From positions 1,674,001 through 1,738,000 of the forward strand of contig CAVRUJ010000001.1 of assembly GCA_963724385.1 (NCBI GenBank): a stretch of 64,000 nucleotides of DNA, in the 5' to 3' direction. The notes beneath the pieces are model-generated. The model saw only the letters and a program-made list of their open reading frames with translations. It was not told where the DNA came from and searched no databases. Below are positions 28,578 to 37,427 of the stretch, one piece after another (positions within the stretch are counted from its first letter, which is position 1; each line of letters starts with the position of its first letter). Origin of the DNA: DASXQK01 sp963724385. Its GTDB lineage: Bacteria > Pseudomonadota > Alphaproteobacteria > Dongiales > Dongiaceae. The translations under genes were made by a program, and so were the position numbers.

Positions 28578-28892
28578 ATGAATCTCCCCCCGAAGCCAAA
28601 AACTTCAGACGCGCGGCGTTGGCGCAAGGCACTTCGTGCCATCCGCGCAGGTCGTCTTAACGTCACGATGTCGGAGCGGGGTGTCGGCAAGGATGCTGAC
28701 TCGCCGGTATTTGGCGTCGTCCGCGTTCCCCCTTACCCAACCCGCGCATTCGTCGAGGCGTGGCTCGGGGCCGGACGGAGGCGGTTCGCAGCCTATCCCA
28801 TCGCCGTCGCCGTTTTCGTCGCCGTGGTAGCCTTAAGCACCACAGCCTGGAAGAACTGGGGCACGATATTCCACCATGTCGGATGGCCCTAG
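28578..28892 (+). CDS. Small single-span membrane protein, unknown
   Basis: 104 aa, ATG 28578 behind GGCGGAG. The first 70 residues are basic (DARRWRKALRAIRAGRL), followed by one hydrophobic helix YPIAVAVFVAVVALSTTAW near residue 74-92. The positive-inside rule suggests the N-terminus is cytoplasmic. No family recognised. It may be the last gene of the corrinoid group but is 140 nt away. Confidence 0.6.
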   Translation: MNLPPKPKTSDARRWRKALRAIRAGRLNVTMSERGVGKDADSPVFGVVRVPPYPTRAFVEAWLGAGRRRFAAYPIAVAVFVAVVALSTTAWKNWGTIFHHVGWP

Positions 28893-28923
28893 GTCGGGCC
28901 GCACTATAGCCAGAACCACGGCG

Positions 28924-29115
28924 CTAGAGCTCGAGGGTCCCGGCCAGCTCGCCTCTGAACTCGATCCTGGGTTTGCACTCGTGAGGCATGAAGCGGATCT
29001 CCTCGACCAGTGACCCGACGAGGCCGAAGGCCTCGTCCTTGGCCGCGGGATCGATCAGCGCCTTCCGCAGTGCCTCGACCTTGCGCGGGTGGATTTCGGC
29101 GCGGTTGGGATGTAA
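28924..29115 (-). pseudogene. Serine recombinase C-terminal remnant
   Basis: On the minus strand, reading LHPNRAEIHPRKVEALRKAL, a helix with LVGSLVEEIRF, and a terminal FRGELAGTLEL before a TAG, the segment matches the extreme C-terminus of large serine recombinases (coiled-coil region and the usual GELA-x-I/L-L end). The catalytic resolvase domain is missing; further upstream lies the start of the flavoprotein gene. It marks a former mobile element at this junction. Confidence 0.65.
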
Positions 29116-29176
29116 AGCTGGCGCGTCCCAGCCGCATCGGCTGAAATTGCCGGGACATCACAGGGGGGTGCTGCGC

Positions 29177-30460
29177 ATGTCCGTCGAAAAGGTCGAGACG
29201 CTTGTCATAGGCGGTGGCCAGGCCGGGCTGGCGATGAGCGAGCACCTGGGCAATCGCGGCGTGCCGCATCTCATCGTCGAACGGCATCGGATTGCCGAGC
29301 GCTGGCGCTCGGAAAGATGGGACTCCCTCGTCGCCAACGGTCCGGCTTGGCATGACAGGTTTCCGAACATGACCTTCGCCGGGATCGATCCCGGCAGCTT
29401 CGCTTCCAAAGACAGGATCGTTGAGTATTTCGAGGCCTACGCGAAGCAGATCGCGGCCCCCATCCGCTGCCAAGTCGAGGTCAAGGCCCTTCGCAAGAAG
29501 GCCGAGGGCTCCGGCTTCCTGGCCGAAACCTCGCAAGGCGTGATCGAGGCCGGCAGCGTGGTCGTCGCCACCGGCCCGTTCCAGCGGCCCATCATTCCTG
29601 CCGTCGTGCCGGCAAATGCGGGGATCCTGCAGATCCATTCGGCCGCCTACCGCAATCCCGGCCAGCTGCCCGAGGGGGCGGTGCTGGTGGTGGGCGCCGG
29701 TTCTTCGGGCGCACAGATCGCAGACGAACTTCGGCGCGCGGGCAGGCGCGTGTACCTGTCGATCGGCCCGCACGACAGGCCGCCCAGAAGCTATCGCGGC
29801 AAGGATTTCGTCTGGTGGCTGGGCGCGCTTGGCCAGTGGGACGTGAAGGCCGTCGAACCCGGCATGGAACATGTCACGATCTCGGTCAGCGGCGCCTATG
29901 GCGGACATACCGTCGACTTCCGGCGCCTCGCCGCGCGGGGGATGACGTTGCTGGGCCGGGCGGAATCCTTCAAGGACGGGGTGATGCGCTTCGCGCCCGA
30001 TCTGGCACGCAATATCGTGCTCGGGGATGCGAACTACCTCTCGGTCCTGGACGCTGCCGATGCCTATGTGGCGAAGAACGGCCTCGACCTGCCTGAGGAG
30101 CCTGAGGCGCGCAAGTTGGAGGGCGACCCGGACTGCGTGGCCAATCCCGTGCTTGAGCTGAGCCTGGCAAAGGCCGGCGTGACCTCGATCGTCTGGGCAA
30201 CGGGCTATGCGCTCGATTTTGGCTGGGTGAAGATCGACGCCTTCGATGACAAGGGCCGCCCGTTGCATCAACGCGGCGTTTCGAGCGTGCCGGGGCTTTA
30301 CTTCCTGGGGCTGGCCTGGTTGTCGCGAAGGGCTTCCCCGTTCATCTGGGGCGTCTGGCACGATGCCGAGTACCTCGCAGGTCATATCGCGAGGCGAGGA
30401 GCTGCCGGCAATAAAGCTCTCGATCCTGCCGACCCGGCCGGCGCTTCGTACCGGGCGTAG
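29177..30460 (+). CDS. CzcO-like flavoprotein (FAD/NAD(P)H monooxygenase type)
   Basis: 427 aa. FAD dinucleotide motif IGGGQAG at residues 11-17, FAD-linked WRSERWDSL and FPNM region, and a second Rossmann motif VVGAGSSGAQIADELRRAGR near 171-190 for NAD(P)H. The C-terminal WATGYALDFGWVKI and SVPGLYFLGLAWLSRRASPFIWGVWHDAEYLA are typical of CzcO/flavin-monooxygenase-related oxidoreductases. The substrate is unknown; despite the name, a role in cation transport is not established. ATG 29177 follows GGGGGG; the long upstream open frame overlaps the recombinase remnant. Confidence 0.85.
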   Translation: MSVEKVETLVIGGGQAGLAMSEHLGNRGVPHLIVERHRIAERWRSERWDSLVANGPAWHDRFPNMTFAGIDPGSFASKDRIVEYFEAYAKQIAAPIRCQVEVKALRKKAEGSGFLAETSQGVIEAGSVVVATGPFQRPIIPAVVPANAGILQIHSAAYRNPGQLPEGAVLVVGAGSSGAQIADELRRAGRRVYLSIGPHDRPPRSYRGKDFVWWLGALGQWDVKAVEPGMEHVTISVSGAYGGHTVDFRRLAARGMTLLGRAESFKDGVMRFAPDLARNIVLGDANYLSVLDAADAYVAKNGLDLPEEPEARKLEGDPDCVANPVLELSLAKAGVTSIVWATGYALDFGWVKIDAFDDKGRPLHQRGVSSVPGLYFLGLAWLSRRASPFIWGVWHDAEYLAGHIARRGAAGNKALDPADPAGASYRA

Positions 30461-30561
30461 CGGGGCATTGCTGGATTCCTGCGCTTCCGGCCGGGCGCCG
30501 CGTTGACAGCAACCTTCAGTCAGGAAGCGGGTCACACGACGGAAGTCGGGTTGATATAATC

Positions 30562-30747
30562 ATGAAGGCCCTTTGCATCGCCTCACTGGGCTGGACGATG
30601 ATGGTCACCAGCGGCAATTCGATCATCGCGGCGCAGATCGATGTGGTCGGCCTGCCCAGCCTTTTCGCCCCGATGCCCGGCCGTTGCCCCAATCCCCTCG
30701 ACGCGCAAGCCCCGGTCAATCGCATCGACAGATTCGCCGACGCATGA
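30562..30747 (+). CDS. Possible leader peptide / small ORF upstream of GT-C-like gene
   Basis: 61 codons starting MKALCIASLGWTMMVTSGNS and ending exactly in an ATGA overlap with the next gene, a hint of translational coupling. The N-terminus could be a weak signal peptide. Against it: no ribosome site, and a TATAAT at 30555-30560 would place a transcription start inside the ORF. Function unknown. Confidence 0.35.
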   Translation: MKALCIASLGWTMMVTSGNSIIAAQIDVVGLPSLFAPMPGRCPNPLDAQAPVNRIDRFADA

Positions 30748-32489
30748 TCAGGACATTCGGATTGCGCGGGCGACTGATCGCCGGCACCGCCTGCCTGAGC
30801 GTTCTTATCTACCTTGCCATCGTCCTAATGCACATCCTGCGGGATCGCGATGTCGCACCCTTCATGGACATGGTGGGCGTCGAATATTTCCTCGATAAGT
30901 CGTTTCTGCCGCACATGAACTTCTCCAACGCCTTCACCTTGATCCTGAATCAGCACCGTCCGGTCTTCCCACTTTACGTTTTCGCCATCGACCACGTCTT
31001 CTTTGCCTCGCGTGCCCTATTTCCATTGTTGCTGTCCCTGGCGTCGATCGCCGGCATGTGCCTCATCTGTTTTCAACGTCTTGCGCCAGGAATCGCTGAT
31101 ACGGCAACGCGGTTCGGCTTCCTGCTGCTTCTGCCTTGCGTCATGTTCTGGCCGGCACAAGTTGAAAACCTGGTCTATCCGCTGCAATTGGTATTCAGTT
31201 TCGCGCTGCTGTGCATTTGCGCCCTGTTCTCGCTGACGGCCAATCTCGATGCGCGGATGGGCGCGGCACTGGGGCGCGGTGACCGGATTTCGCTCGGGCT
31301 TCTCCTGCCGCTCATCTTCGTGGCCGCCTTCTCCATGGGTTGGGGCCTGGTGGCGGACTTCGTACTGGGCATTTTCGTCCTGTGGCGCCGCTGGCCGGGT
31401 CCATGGGCTGCGCCGGTCCTTGCCACCGTGGCGCTGACGACGGGCGTCTATGCCTTGGTCTGGAAGACGATCCCCTATGACTATGGTGCATTGAGCTTTG
31501 CGCAGATGATCATCGCTGCGATCACGTATTTTCTCGTGTTCATCGGTTCTCCGTTCCGGTGGCTGATGGGCGCCGTGATCATGCCCGTGAATATCGGATT
31601 GAGCGTTGCAGGATGCCTCGGTGGCATCGGCGTCCTTGCCGCCGTCTGGTCGCTTGCGCGGCGCCCGAAGCCGGTGGCCAATCGAACCTGTGCGATTGAC
31701 GCAGCCGTCAGCTATGCCCAGCTGTTGGTTTTGTTCGGGCTCGGCTCAGCGTTTGTGACATTGATCGGAAGGTTCCAATTCGGCCCGCTGCAGGGCACCA
31801 GCTCGCGCTATCTCTTTGCGCCCTGCCTGTTTTGGATCGCGCTGCCATTCACTTTCACCTTGCCGAATTTTCGCGCTGGGTTGCCTGCGATGCGGTGGCT
31901 GCCGCTATCGGCAATGCTCGGGGTTGGTATCGCCGTCATTTCCAGCACGCCCGCCTATTTCGGAATCATGGCCGACCGCGGAGTCATCAATCGCCTGGGC
32001 AGCATCGCCGCCGTGATGGGTGAGAATGGCGTCGCGGTACCGCCACGCCTGTTGCCCTTTGCGTGGGTTTTGGATGAAGTCTTCGCCGACTACGCGGCGC
32101 ACGGCACGTCGGTTTATGCCGATCCCTGGCCCCATTGGCTGGGTCAAGCGGCGGCGGAGGCGCTTCCCGCGACCGCCGCCCTTTGCCAAGGCGCGTTGGA
32201 CGTTTTACAACCCATTCCGGGGTCCAGCGACCACAGGGTCGACGGCTGGCTATGGCAGCCTGGACACGGCAGCGACCGCGGCTGGCTTGCGTTGGTCGGA
32301 CGTAACGGGCGCATCATCGGCCTGGCCACAACCGGCGTTCCCCGCCCCGATGTTGCCTTGGCGCTTCAGACGAAAATGGCGCGGAGGGCTGGTTTTGCAG
32401 GATTCATTCGGGGCGATCGCAAAGATTTGGCCGAGATTTATGGTTGGTTCGGCGGCAGCAATTGGTGTCGGCTGGCGCTTGCCTCTTAG
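30744..32489 (+). CDS. Polytopic membrane protein, GT-C glycosyltransferase-like
   Basis: 581 aa with about 10-11 hydrophobic helices, from RLIAGTACLSVLIYLAIVLMHIL to the helix before residue 430. The first long loop after helix 1 carries acidic residues (RDRDVAPFMDMVGVEYFLD), where GT-C transferases place their catalytic Asp. The last 150 residues are soluble, with GWLALVGRNGRIIGLATTGVPRPDVALAL, a beta-rich tail I associate with lipid-linked-sugar-dependent GT-C proteins. It probably transfers sugar from a polyprenyl carrier on the periplasmic side; this is inference. ATG 30744 overlaps the small ORF stop and lacks its own ribosome site. Confidence 0.65.
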   Translation: MIRTFGLRGRLIAGTACLSVLIYLAIVLMHILRDRDVAPFMDMVGVEYFLDKSFLPHMNFSNAFTLILNQHRPVFPLYVFAIDHVFFASRALFPLLLSLASIAGMCLICFQRLAPGIADTATRFGFLLLLPCVMFWPAQVENLVYPLQLVFSFALLCICALFSLTANLDARMGAALGRGDRISLGLLLPLIFVAAFSMGWGLVADFVLGIFVLWRRWPGPWAAPVLATVALTTGVYALVWKTIPYDYGALSFAQMIIAAITYFLVFIGSPFRWLMGAVIMPVNIGLSVAGCLGGIGVLAAVWSLARRPKPVANRTCAIDAAVSYAQLLVLFGLGSAFVTLIGRFQFGPLQGTSSRYLFAPCLFWIALPFTFTLPNFRAGLPAMRWLPLSAMLGVGIAVISSTPAYFGIMADRGVINRLGSIAAVMGENGVAVPPRLLPFAWVLDEVFADYAAHGTSVYADPWPHWLGQAAAEALPATAALCQGALDVLQPIPGSSDHRVDGWLWQPGHGSDRGWLALVGRNGRIIGLATTGVPRPDVALALQTKMARRAGFAGFIRGDRKDLAEIYGWFGGSNWCRLALAS

Positions 32490-32632
32490 CGTGGCCGGCT
32501 GGTTCAGAATTGCCGCAAGCCTGTCCCAGTAGTGGGCGCCAATTGCCATTCCGATGTCGCGCGCCGGCTGCTCGACCGGTCCAAGAGCCAGTCTTGCCAA
32601 GGCTGGCCCTACGCGGCACTCTCACCGCGGTG

Positions 32633-33757
32633 ATGGAAGCTTCGCTGGGTTCCTTGGGGGGCCGAGACGTGGGCAATTGGCGGCAGAACGTTCAAAACAT
32701 TCTCGATGAGCATGTCAAAAGCGGCGTCGTGGGCGTGTCGCTCGCCATCAGCATGCCCAAGTCCGACATAACGCACTTCACGAGCGGCCTCAGCGACAAG
32801 TTCAAGAAGGCGCCGATGCGACCGGATCATCTGTTCCGGATCGCGAGCTGCACCAAAACCTTCGTCGCGACCGGGCTTCATCTGCTGGTCGAGGACGGCA
32901 AGGTCGATCTCGACGAGCCGATTTCACGATGGTTCCCGGATATCCCCAAGGCGGGCGAGATGCCGGTGCGAATTCTGTTGAACCATCGCAGCGGCCTGCC
33001 CGACTTCGAGACATCGATGCCGATGATTTCCGACAAGCAATGGACCGGTTCGGAGATCGTCGAGTTCGCCTTCGCCCATGGCGTGCGAAAGGAGCCCTGG
33101 CACGGCATGGAATACTCCAACACGGGCTATATCCTCGCCGGCCTCGTCATCGAGCGCGAGACCGGCCGGCCATACAGCGAGCATCTGAGGAAGCGGATAT
33201 TCACGCCGCTCGCCATGAAGGACACCTGGGTCGGCACCTATGAGGCGTTTCCCCTCGCCCGGGAAGCGCGCGGCTACATGCACGCCGACGACGACGAGAA
33301 GCCGCAATGGGACGTGAGCGGCGCCGGCGATCCGGTCGACGGCGTGTGGGATTCGACCGAGTGGTTCCCCCTCTCGGGCGCCAATGCCGCCGGCGACATG
33401 GTATCGACGCCCCATGACGTGGTGACCTTCCTCAATGCCCTGTTCAGCGGGCGCGTGCTGGGGCCGAAGCTGCTGTCCGAGATGAAGGACAACATCAAGC
33501 CGGCGAGCTTCCCCGGATCGAACGTGGTGGCGAACGGCCACGGGCTGCTGGTGATGAAATACGGCGACATCGAGATCAAAGGCCATCTCGGCCAGATCCC
33601 GGGCCACACCAGCATCATGGGGCGGGACGAGGCCACCGGCATCACCGCGATGCTGATCCAGAATTCCGGCGCCGGCGATTTCCAGTCCTTCTACCTGAAG
33701 GGCGTCAACGAACCCGTGGGCAAGATCTTCCATGCGGTGCGTGAAGCGCTCCGCTGA
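32633..33757 (+). CDS. Serine hydrolase, class C beta-lactamase/D-peptidase fold
   Basis: 374 aa. The active-site motifs of penicillin-binding-type serine hydrolases are present: S72-x-x-K75 in RIASCTKTF, Y161-S-N163 in EYSNTGYILAG, and H318-L-G320 in place of KTG. The HxG form is typical of esterase EstB-like and D-aminopeptidase/DD-peptidase relatives rather than true beta-lactamases. No signal peptide is visible from ATG 32633, so it may act in the cytoplasm on imported peptides. It heads an operon-like row with a peptide ABC importer, an M55 D-aminopeptidase and an iminopeptidase, which favours a D-peptide substrate. Start uncertain; ribosome site weak. Confidence 0.8.
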   Translation: MEASLGSLGGRDVGNWRQNVQNILDEHVKSGVVGVSLAISMPKSDITHFTSGLSDKFKKAPMRPDHLFRIASCTKTFVATGLHLLVEDGKVDLDEPISRWFPDIPKAGEMPVRILLNHRSGLPDFETSMPMISDKQWTGSEIVEFAFAHGVRKEPWHGMEYSNTGYILAGLVIERETGRPYSEHLRKRIFTPLAMKDTWVGTYEAFPLAREARGYMHADDDEKPQWDVSGAGDPVDGVWDSTEWFPLSGANAAGDMVSTPHDVVTFLNALFSGRVLGPKLLSEMKDNIKPASFPGSNVVANGHGLLVMKYGDIEIKGHLGQIPGHTSIMGRDEATGITAMLIQNSGAGDFQSFYLKGVNEPVGKIFHAVREALR

Positions 33758-33877
33758 AACGCCACCACTGCGCGCAGTGCGCGCGCTGCATGGCAAGGCC
33801 GCGCGAGGAATGGCTTGCGTTTAGGGCCTGCCCGCGATTTCATCGGGCCCGAAAAGACGACAACAGGGGAGGCGGCC

Positions 33878-35464
33878 GTGTCGAACAGCGATTCGTTCAA
33901 GGGTGAAATGCGGCTTCGGATCAGCCGGCGCCAGTTGCTGGCGGCGACGGGCAGCCTTGCCGGTCTGGCGGCCGCGGGCCTGCCACTCGGCACGGGATCG
34001 GCCAGAGCCGACACGCCGCAGAAGGGTGGCACCCTGAAGTTCGGCCGCGTGGCCGATGTCATTTCCTTCGAACCCGTGATGCCCACCGACAACATGTCGA
34101 TCTGGGCCAAGCTCCTGATCTTCCAGATGCTGATCCGCAGCAACCCGGATGGGAACGGCCTCGGACCCGACCTGGCCGAGAGCTGGGAGGCCTCGGACGA
34201 CAAGATGACCTACACCTTCCATCTGCGGCAGAACGCCATGTTCTCCGACGGGACGCCGGTCAAGGCGAGCGATGCCAAGTTCTGCCTGAACCGGTGCGCT
34301 ACCATCGACGGGTCTCCCTATGGCTCGATGTTCCCGAAAATGACCATGGAAACGCCGGACGACCACACGCTCGTCGTCAAGCTCGCCCAGCCCTGGGGAC
34401 CGTTCCTGGAGGCCGTCTCGGTACACGGCACCTGCGTTTTCCCCGAGGCCTATTTCAAGAAGGTCGGCGACAAGGTGTTCGGCGACAAGCCGATCGGATC
34501 GGGCCCCTTCCAGCTCGTCGAATGGGCCAAGGGCGATCGCATCGTGATGCGGCCCAACCCGCATTTCTGGGATTCCAGCCGGCCTTACCTGGACGAGGTC
34601 CAGCTCCTGGTCCTCGCCGACGACAACATCCGGATGCTCAAGGTCCAGACCGGCGAGATCGATATCGCCTCGGACGTGCCGTTCAACCAGATCGACAAGC
34701 TCGCCATGGCACCCAACCTGACCATGGAACTCGACACCTATGACCGGATCGACTGGATCCAGTTCAACGAGAAGGTGGACAAGTTCCAGGACGTGAAAGT
34801 CCGCCAGGCGATCAACTGGGCGGTCGACAAGGAGGGCATCATCAAGTCGGTGCTGTTCGGCCATGGCGAGGTGCCGACGACGTTCCTGCCCAAGATGCAC
34901 GACGCCGACACCCAGACCGCCCCCTATGGCTACGATGTGGCCAAGGCCAAGCAGCTGATGTCGGAGAGTAAGTTCCCGCAGGGCTTCAAGTCGAAGCTGA
35001 CCGTGGTCTCGGGCGACAGCATCGGTGCGCAAGTCGCTGAGATCGTCAAGGCGCAGCTCGCCGTCATCGGCATCGACGTCGAAATCCTGCAGCTTGAGAA
35101 CGTGACCCAATACAACCAGCTGGCTCAAGCCGATTACGAAATGGCCGAAGGCTACATGACCAGCGACATCATCGATCCTTCGGAGCTGACCGCCTATGCG
35201 GGCGCGGGTGATGAGGGCACGTACGCGGTCTGGACCTTCTACAACAACCCGGACGTCAACAAGCTCGCCGCACAGGCGAACGCGGAGAGCGATCCCACCA
35301 AGCGGGCTGACCTCTTGCTGAAGATGCAGCAGCAGATTCACGAGGACGCGCCCTATCTCTGGCTCTACTGGTCGCCGGCCCGCACGGCCGTGGCCAAGAA
35401 TGTCCATGGGTTCAAGGTGCTGACGACCGGGAACTACTGGCTCGAGGACGTCTGGAAGTCCTGA
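33878..35464 (+). CDS. Peptide ABC transporter substrate-binding protein (family 5)
   Basis: 528 aa from GTG 33878, preceded by GGGGAGG. The N-terminus has a Tat signal (ISRRQLLAATGS, twin Arg 17-18, cleavage after SARA). The body shows the family 5 pattern: GGTLKFGRVADV, LAESWEASDDKMTYTFHLRQNAMFSDGTPVKASDAKF, GSGPFQLVEWAKGDRIVMRPNPHFW, DVKVRQAINWAVDKEGI. It delivers oligopeptides or similar ligands to the permease in the next genes. The Tat rather than Sec route implies folding before export. Confidence 0.92.
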   Translation: MSNSDSFKGEMRLRISRRQLLAATGSLAGLAAAGLPLGTGSARADTPQKGGTLKFGRVADVISFEPVMPTDNMSIWAKLLIFQMLIRSNPDGNGLGPDLAESWEASDDKMTYTFHLRQNAMFSDGTPVKASDAKFCLNRCATIDGSPYGSMFPKMTMETPDDHTLVVKLAQPWGPFLEAVSVHGTCVFPEAYFKKVGDKVFGDKPIGSGPFQLVEWAKGDRIVMRPNPHFWDSSRPYLDEVQLLVLADDNIRMLKVQTGEIDIASDVPFNQIDKLAMAPNLTMELDTYDRIDWIQFNEKVDKFQDVKVRQAINWAVDKEGIIKSVLFGHGEVPTTFLPKMHDADTQTAPYGYDVAKAKQLMSESKFPQGFKSKLTVVSGDSIGAQVAEIVKAQLAVIGIDVEILQLENVTQYNQLAQADYEMAEGYMTSDIIDPSELTAYAGAGDEGTYAVWTFYNNPDVNKLAAQANAESDPTKRADLLLKMQQQIHEDAPYLWLYWSPARTAVAKNVHGFKVLTTGNYWLEDVWKS

Positions 35465-35554
35465 AACGCGGGACGAAAGTAAGATCGGAAGCTGAGGGCG
35501 TTGGCGGCCGGTAAGTCGGCGGTGAGGGCCTAGTCGGCTCCGCCAAAGGTGGCA

Positions 35555-36496
35555 ATGGGCGCGTTTCTGCTGCGAAGGACTGCCCTGCTCGTTCCCGTCG
35601 TCGTCGGAATCACCCTGGGGGTCTTCCTCCTGATCCGGCTGATCCCGGGCGATCCGGCCCGCGTCCTCTTGGGCATCCACGCGACTCCGGAGGCCTTAGC
35701 GGCGCTGCACAAGTCCATGGGCCTCGACCGTTCGCTCGGCGCCCAGTACGTCATATTCCTGAAGGCGCTGATCCGGGGCCAGCTCGGCTACTCCTATTTC
35801 TTCGGCGAGCAGGTGGTCGATCTGGTCCTGGCGCGGCTCGCGCCGACCCTGTTCTTGATCGGATATGCCACGGTGCTGACTGTGCTGATCGCCTTTCCCT
35901 CGGCCATCCTGGCCGCGCTCAGGCCCAATTCGATCTGGGACCAAGCGGTCCGCTTCGCCTCGATATTCGGCATCGGCCTGCCCAGCTACTGGCTCGGGGT
36001 CGTGCTTGTCTACGCGTTTGCCATCGCCATTCCGATTCTGCCGGTGGCGGGCTATGGAGAAACCATCGGGGAGCATTTCAGCTTCCTGCTGCTGCCCTCT
36101 CTCACCATCGCGGTCAGCCTGGTGCCCCTGGTGCTGCGTGCGCTGCGCGCGAGCGTCATGGAAACTCTGCGTGCGGGCTATGTCGACACCGCCCGGGCCA
36201 AGGGCCTCGCCTGGCACAGGATCATGGGGCGCCATGTGGTGCGCAATGCCCTGATGCCAGCGGTGACGGTGCTGGCCCTCAACATCGGCTATCTCATCGG
36301 CGGGACCGTCATCATCGAGAATGTCTTTGCCATTCCGGGCTTGGGCGGCCTGATGATCCTTTCCATCGGCACCCGCGACTATCCGACCATCCAGGCGGTC
36401 ACTCTCGTCTTCGCCATTCTCGTAGTCCTGGTGAACCTGCTGACCGACCTAATCTATGTTTTCCTCGATCCGCGCCTGCGCGCGGTGATCCGGTGA
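35555..36496 (+). CDS. Peptide ABC transporter permease (DppB-like)
   Basis: 313 aa with six membrane helices. Start MGAFLLRRTALLVPVVVGITLGVFLLIRLIPGDPA is the DppB/OppB N-terminus; the EAA loop reads VMETLRAGYVDTARAKGLAWHRIMGRHVVRNAL, contacting the ATPases. ATG 35555 follows AAAGG; a GTG lies at 35549. Ends with a GTGA overlap onto the partner permease, implying coupled translation. Confidence 0.93.
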   Translation: MGAFLLRRTALLVPVVVGITLGVFLLIRLIPGDPARVLLGIHATPEALAALHKSMGLDRSLGAQYVIFLKALIRGQLGYSYFFGEQVVDLVLARLAPTLFLIGYATVLTVLIAFPSAILAALRPNSIWDQAVRFASIFGIGLPSYWLGVVLVYAFAIAIPILPVAGYGETIGEHFSFLLLPSLTIAVSLVPLVLRALRASVMETLRAGYVDTARAKGLAWHRIMGRHVVRNALMPAVTVLALNIGYLIGGTVIIENVFAIPGLGGLMILSIGTRDYPTIQAVTLVFAILVVLVNLLTDLIYVFLDPRLRAVIR

Positions 36497-37356
36497 CCGC
36501 TGCCTCTGAGCCCGCCGTCTCGCGCCCGGGGCGGCGTTTCTTGCGCCGCAAACCGCCGCGCTCCCTCGTCATCGGCGGCGGGATGATCCTGTTCTGGATC
36601 GCGCTCGCCGTCTTCGGGCCGCTGGTCTGGACGGCTGATCCCACGGCGCTCAATCTAGGTGATTCACTCCTGCCGCCGAGCCTGACCCACCCCTTCGGCA
36701 CCGACAGTCTGGGGCGCGACGTGCTGCTGCGGGTCGTCAATGGTGCATCGGTCGATCTGCAGATCGGGCTTTTCACCGTGCTTCCGGCCCTCATCATCGG
36801 CAGCCTGGTGGGCGCGCTCGCCGGCTATTACGGTTCGTTTGTCGACATAGGCGTGATGCGGCTGGTCGACATCGTGGTCGCCTTTCCCTTCTTCGTCCTG
36901 GTGATCGCCATCATCGCGGTGCTGGGGCCCGGCCTGATCAATATGTATATCGCGGTCGGCCTGGTGGGCTGGGTCAGCTATGCCCGGGTGGTGCGCGCCG
37001 AGATGATGGTCGCGAAGCAGATGGACTACGCGCGTGCCGCCCGGGTGCTCGGATTCTCCGATACGCGCATTCTGCTGCGTCACCTCATGCCCAATGTGAT
37101 CGTCCAGGCCCTGATCTACTCGACCTCGGATTTCATCCTGAACATCCTGCTCGGCAGCTCGCTCGGCTTCCTCGGTCTCGGCGCCCAGCCGCCGACCCCC
37201 GAATGGGGCGTGATGATCGCGGATGGTTACAGCTTCCTTGCCCGCGCGCCCTGGATCAGCGCCCTGCCGGGCCTGGTCATCGTCGCCCTGGCGGCAGCCT
37301 TCAGCCTGTTCGGCGACGGCTTGGCCGACTACCTGCGTCCGGAAATCGATCGCTAA
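36493..37356 (+). CDS. Peptide ABC transporter permease (DppC-like)
   Basis: 287 aa; GTG start at 36493 within the overlap with the DppB-like gene. The N-terminus has a first helix, then LNLGDSLLPPSLTHPFGTDSLGRDVLLRVVNGA, the OppC signature, and the EAA loop VAKQMDYARAARVLGFSDTRILLRHLMPN. C-terminal GFLGLGAQPPTPEWGVMIADG is diagnostic of DppC/OppC. Forms the channel with the preceding gene product. Confidence 0.93.
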   Translation: MTAASEPAVSRPGRRFLRRKPPRSLVIGGGMILFWIALAVFGPLVWTADPTALNLGDSLLPPSLTHPFGTDSLGRDVLLRVVNGASVDLQIGLFTVLPALIIGSLVGALAGYYGSFVDIGVMRLVDIVVAFPFFVLVIAIIAVLGPGLINMYIAVGLVGWVSYARVVRAEMMVAKQMDYARAARVLGFSDTRILLRHLMPNVIVQALIYSTSDFILNILLGSSLGFLGLGAQPPTPEWGVMIADGYSFLARAPWISALPGLVIVALAAAFSLFGDGLADYLRPEIDR

Positions 37357-37427
37357 ATGTCTCGATCCGATCAATCCGAAACATCCTGTAAATTCATCGC
37401 GTTGGCCGCGTTTCCTGCGCCGGGCCG

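Noticed and set aside
32633..33757. Calling the serine hydrolase an antibiotic-resistance beta-lactamase
   Set aside because: It lacks KTG (has HLG) and a signal peptide, and sits with peptide-use genes, so resistance is not supported.
33821..35680. 619-aa minus-strand frame opposite the peptide-binding protein
   Set aside because: His/Asp/Leu-rich shadow composition with no motif; the sense gene is certain.
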